Positions 7,872 to 8,124 of a DNA stretch of 8,124 nt are shown one piece after another. A model generated the notes under the pieces. That model saw nothing but the letters and a program-made list of their open reading frames with translations. It was not told the origin of the DNA and made no database searches. Positions within the stretch are counted from its first letter, which is position 1. Each line of letters begins with the position of its first letter. The position numbers and the translations under genes were made by a program. Origin of the DNA: DASZZX01 sp036260415 (GTDB lineage Bacteria; Actinomycetota; Nitriliruptoria; Nitriliruptorales; JAHWKO01); contig DASZZX010000356.1 in assembly GCA_036260415.1 (NCBI GenBank), positions 1 to 8,124 on the forward strand, given 5' to 3'.

Positions 7872-8124
7872 CCCTGCCGGGCGCTGGGCCGCTGCCGCCG
7901 GCGGCGTCGGCGACACGCGCCGCCAGCGCTGCCACCACCTCGTCCGGGCGGTCGAGCCGCGGGTCGGGGGCGCAGAGGGTCGCCAGAGCCGCCTCGAACG
8001 GCTCCCCCGACACGCGCGACTGCATGGCGGCGAGGGTCACGCTCGTGCGGTCCGGGCAGCTGGGCTCGGGTGGAGCAGGAGGTGGTGGCGGCGGCGGGGG
8101 CGCCGCCGCGGGCGCTCGCGGGAG
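7810..8124 (-). CDS. Partial unidentified gene converging on folC
   Basis: A - strand frame is open from the right edge of the window to a stop at 7810-7812, so 104 codons are visible and the 5' end is probably outside. From about 8040 to 7885 nearly all codons (about 48 of 52) end in G or C while second positions are much more mixed, the pattern of real coding sequence here. The first visible part is proline-rich (LPRAPAAA then seven prolines, then APPEPS). A compact, probably helical stretch follows (SGEPFEAALATLCAPDPRLD, then RPDEVVAALAARVADAAGG). The last residues are Arg/Gly/Pro-rich and lie antisense to the folC 3' end, a 62-base overlap. GTG 8040 and ATG 8025 are possible internal starts, but neither has a Shine-Dalgarno. 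I do not recognise the family. A faint likeness to the end of a Ser/Thr kinase lobe (LxxxDPxxRP) is not enough to name it. Confidence 0.5.
   Translation of the reverse strand, partial: LPRAPAAAPPPPPPPPAPPEPSCPDRTSVTLAAMQSRVSGEPFEAALATLCAPDPRLDRPDEVVAALAARVADAAGGSGPAPGRVRGRRAGSTGGRRPPGTAIR

Noticed and set aside
7894..7905. Perfect 12-base palindrome GCCGCCGGCGGC after folC as a terminator
   Set aside because: It is explained by Ala-Ala-Gly-Gly codons of the - strand frame, leaves only a four-base-pair stem once a loop is allowed, and has no T tract.
8084..8107. GGT/GGC-rich run as a microsatellite-type repeat
   Set aside because: On the - strand it reads as proline codons with mixed third bases (CCG, CCA, CCT), so it is better explained as a coding poly-proline segment.

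Overview
The window is a stretch of high-GC DNA (roughly 70% by eye) with five complete genes, all on the + strand and closely packed, in the order tig, clpP, clpX, valS, folC. A sixth, partial reading frame on the - strand enters from the right edge and converges on folC. Coding frames show the usual high-GC pattern, with G or C in nearly all third codon positions, and three of the five starts are GTG. The ClpX N-terminus, the FolC P-loop region (ITGTNGKTSVARMV) and the tig-clpP-clpX and valS-folC gene order all look actinobacterial. A single clpP and a cysteine-bearing ValRS differ from mycobacteria, so a deep-branching Actinomycetota lineage (for example Nitriliruptoria-like) is plausible. 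That placement is an inference, not something I could test.

Bases 1-71 are a C/T-rich leader with a GAGG ribosome binding site. tig (72-1463) encodes trigger factor. A 133-base gap with a plausible promoter leads to clpP (GTG at 1597, to 2229). A 249-base gap without a gene holds hairpins, palindromes and a -10-like TACGAT ahead of clpX (2479-3747). A 96-base gap contains a hairpin just after clpX and a second small hairpin that covers the Shine-Dalgarno of valS (GTG at 3844, to 6546). folC (GTG at 6543, to 7871) overlaps the valS stop by four bases. The rightmost 253 bases are covered by a - strand open frame (7810 to beyond 8124) with good coding periodicity and a proline-rich segment. I do not recognise its product.

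Functionally the first half is a protein-quality module. Trigger factor meets nascent chains at the ribosome exit, and ClpX unfolds tagged or damaged proteins and feeds them to the ClpP peptidase chamber. The second half is housekeeping: valyl-tRNA synthetase for translation and folylpolyglutamate/dihydrofolate synthase for folate retention and biosynthesis. I found no mobile element, CRISPR array, tRNA, rRNA or defence system. The window is mostly conserved core genome. The points worth a second look are the lone ClpP with a ClpP2-like active-site segment, the altered second zinc site of ValRS, the inverted repeats in the clp leaders, the masked valS Shine-Dalgarno, and the unidentified convergent gene.
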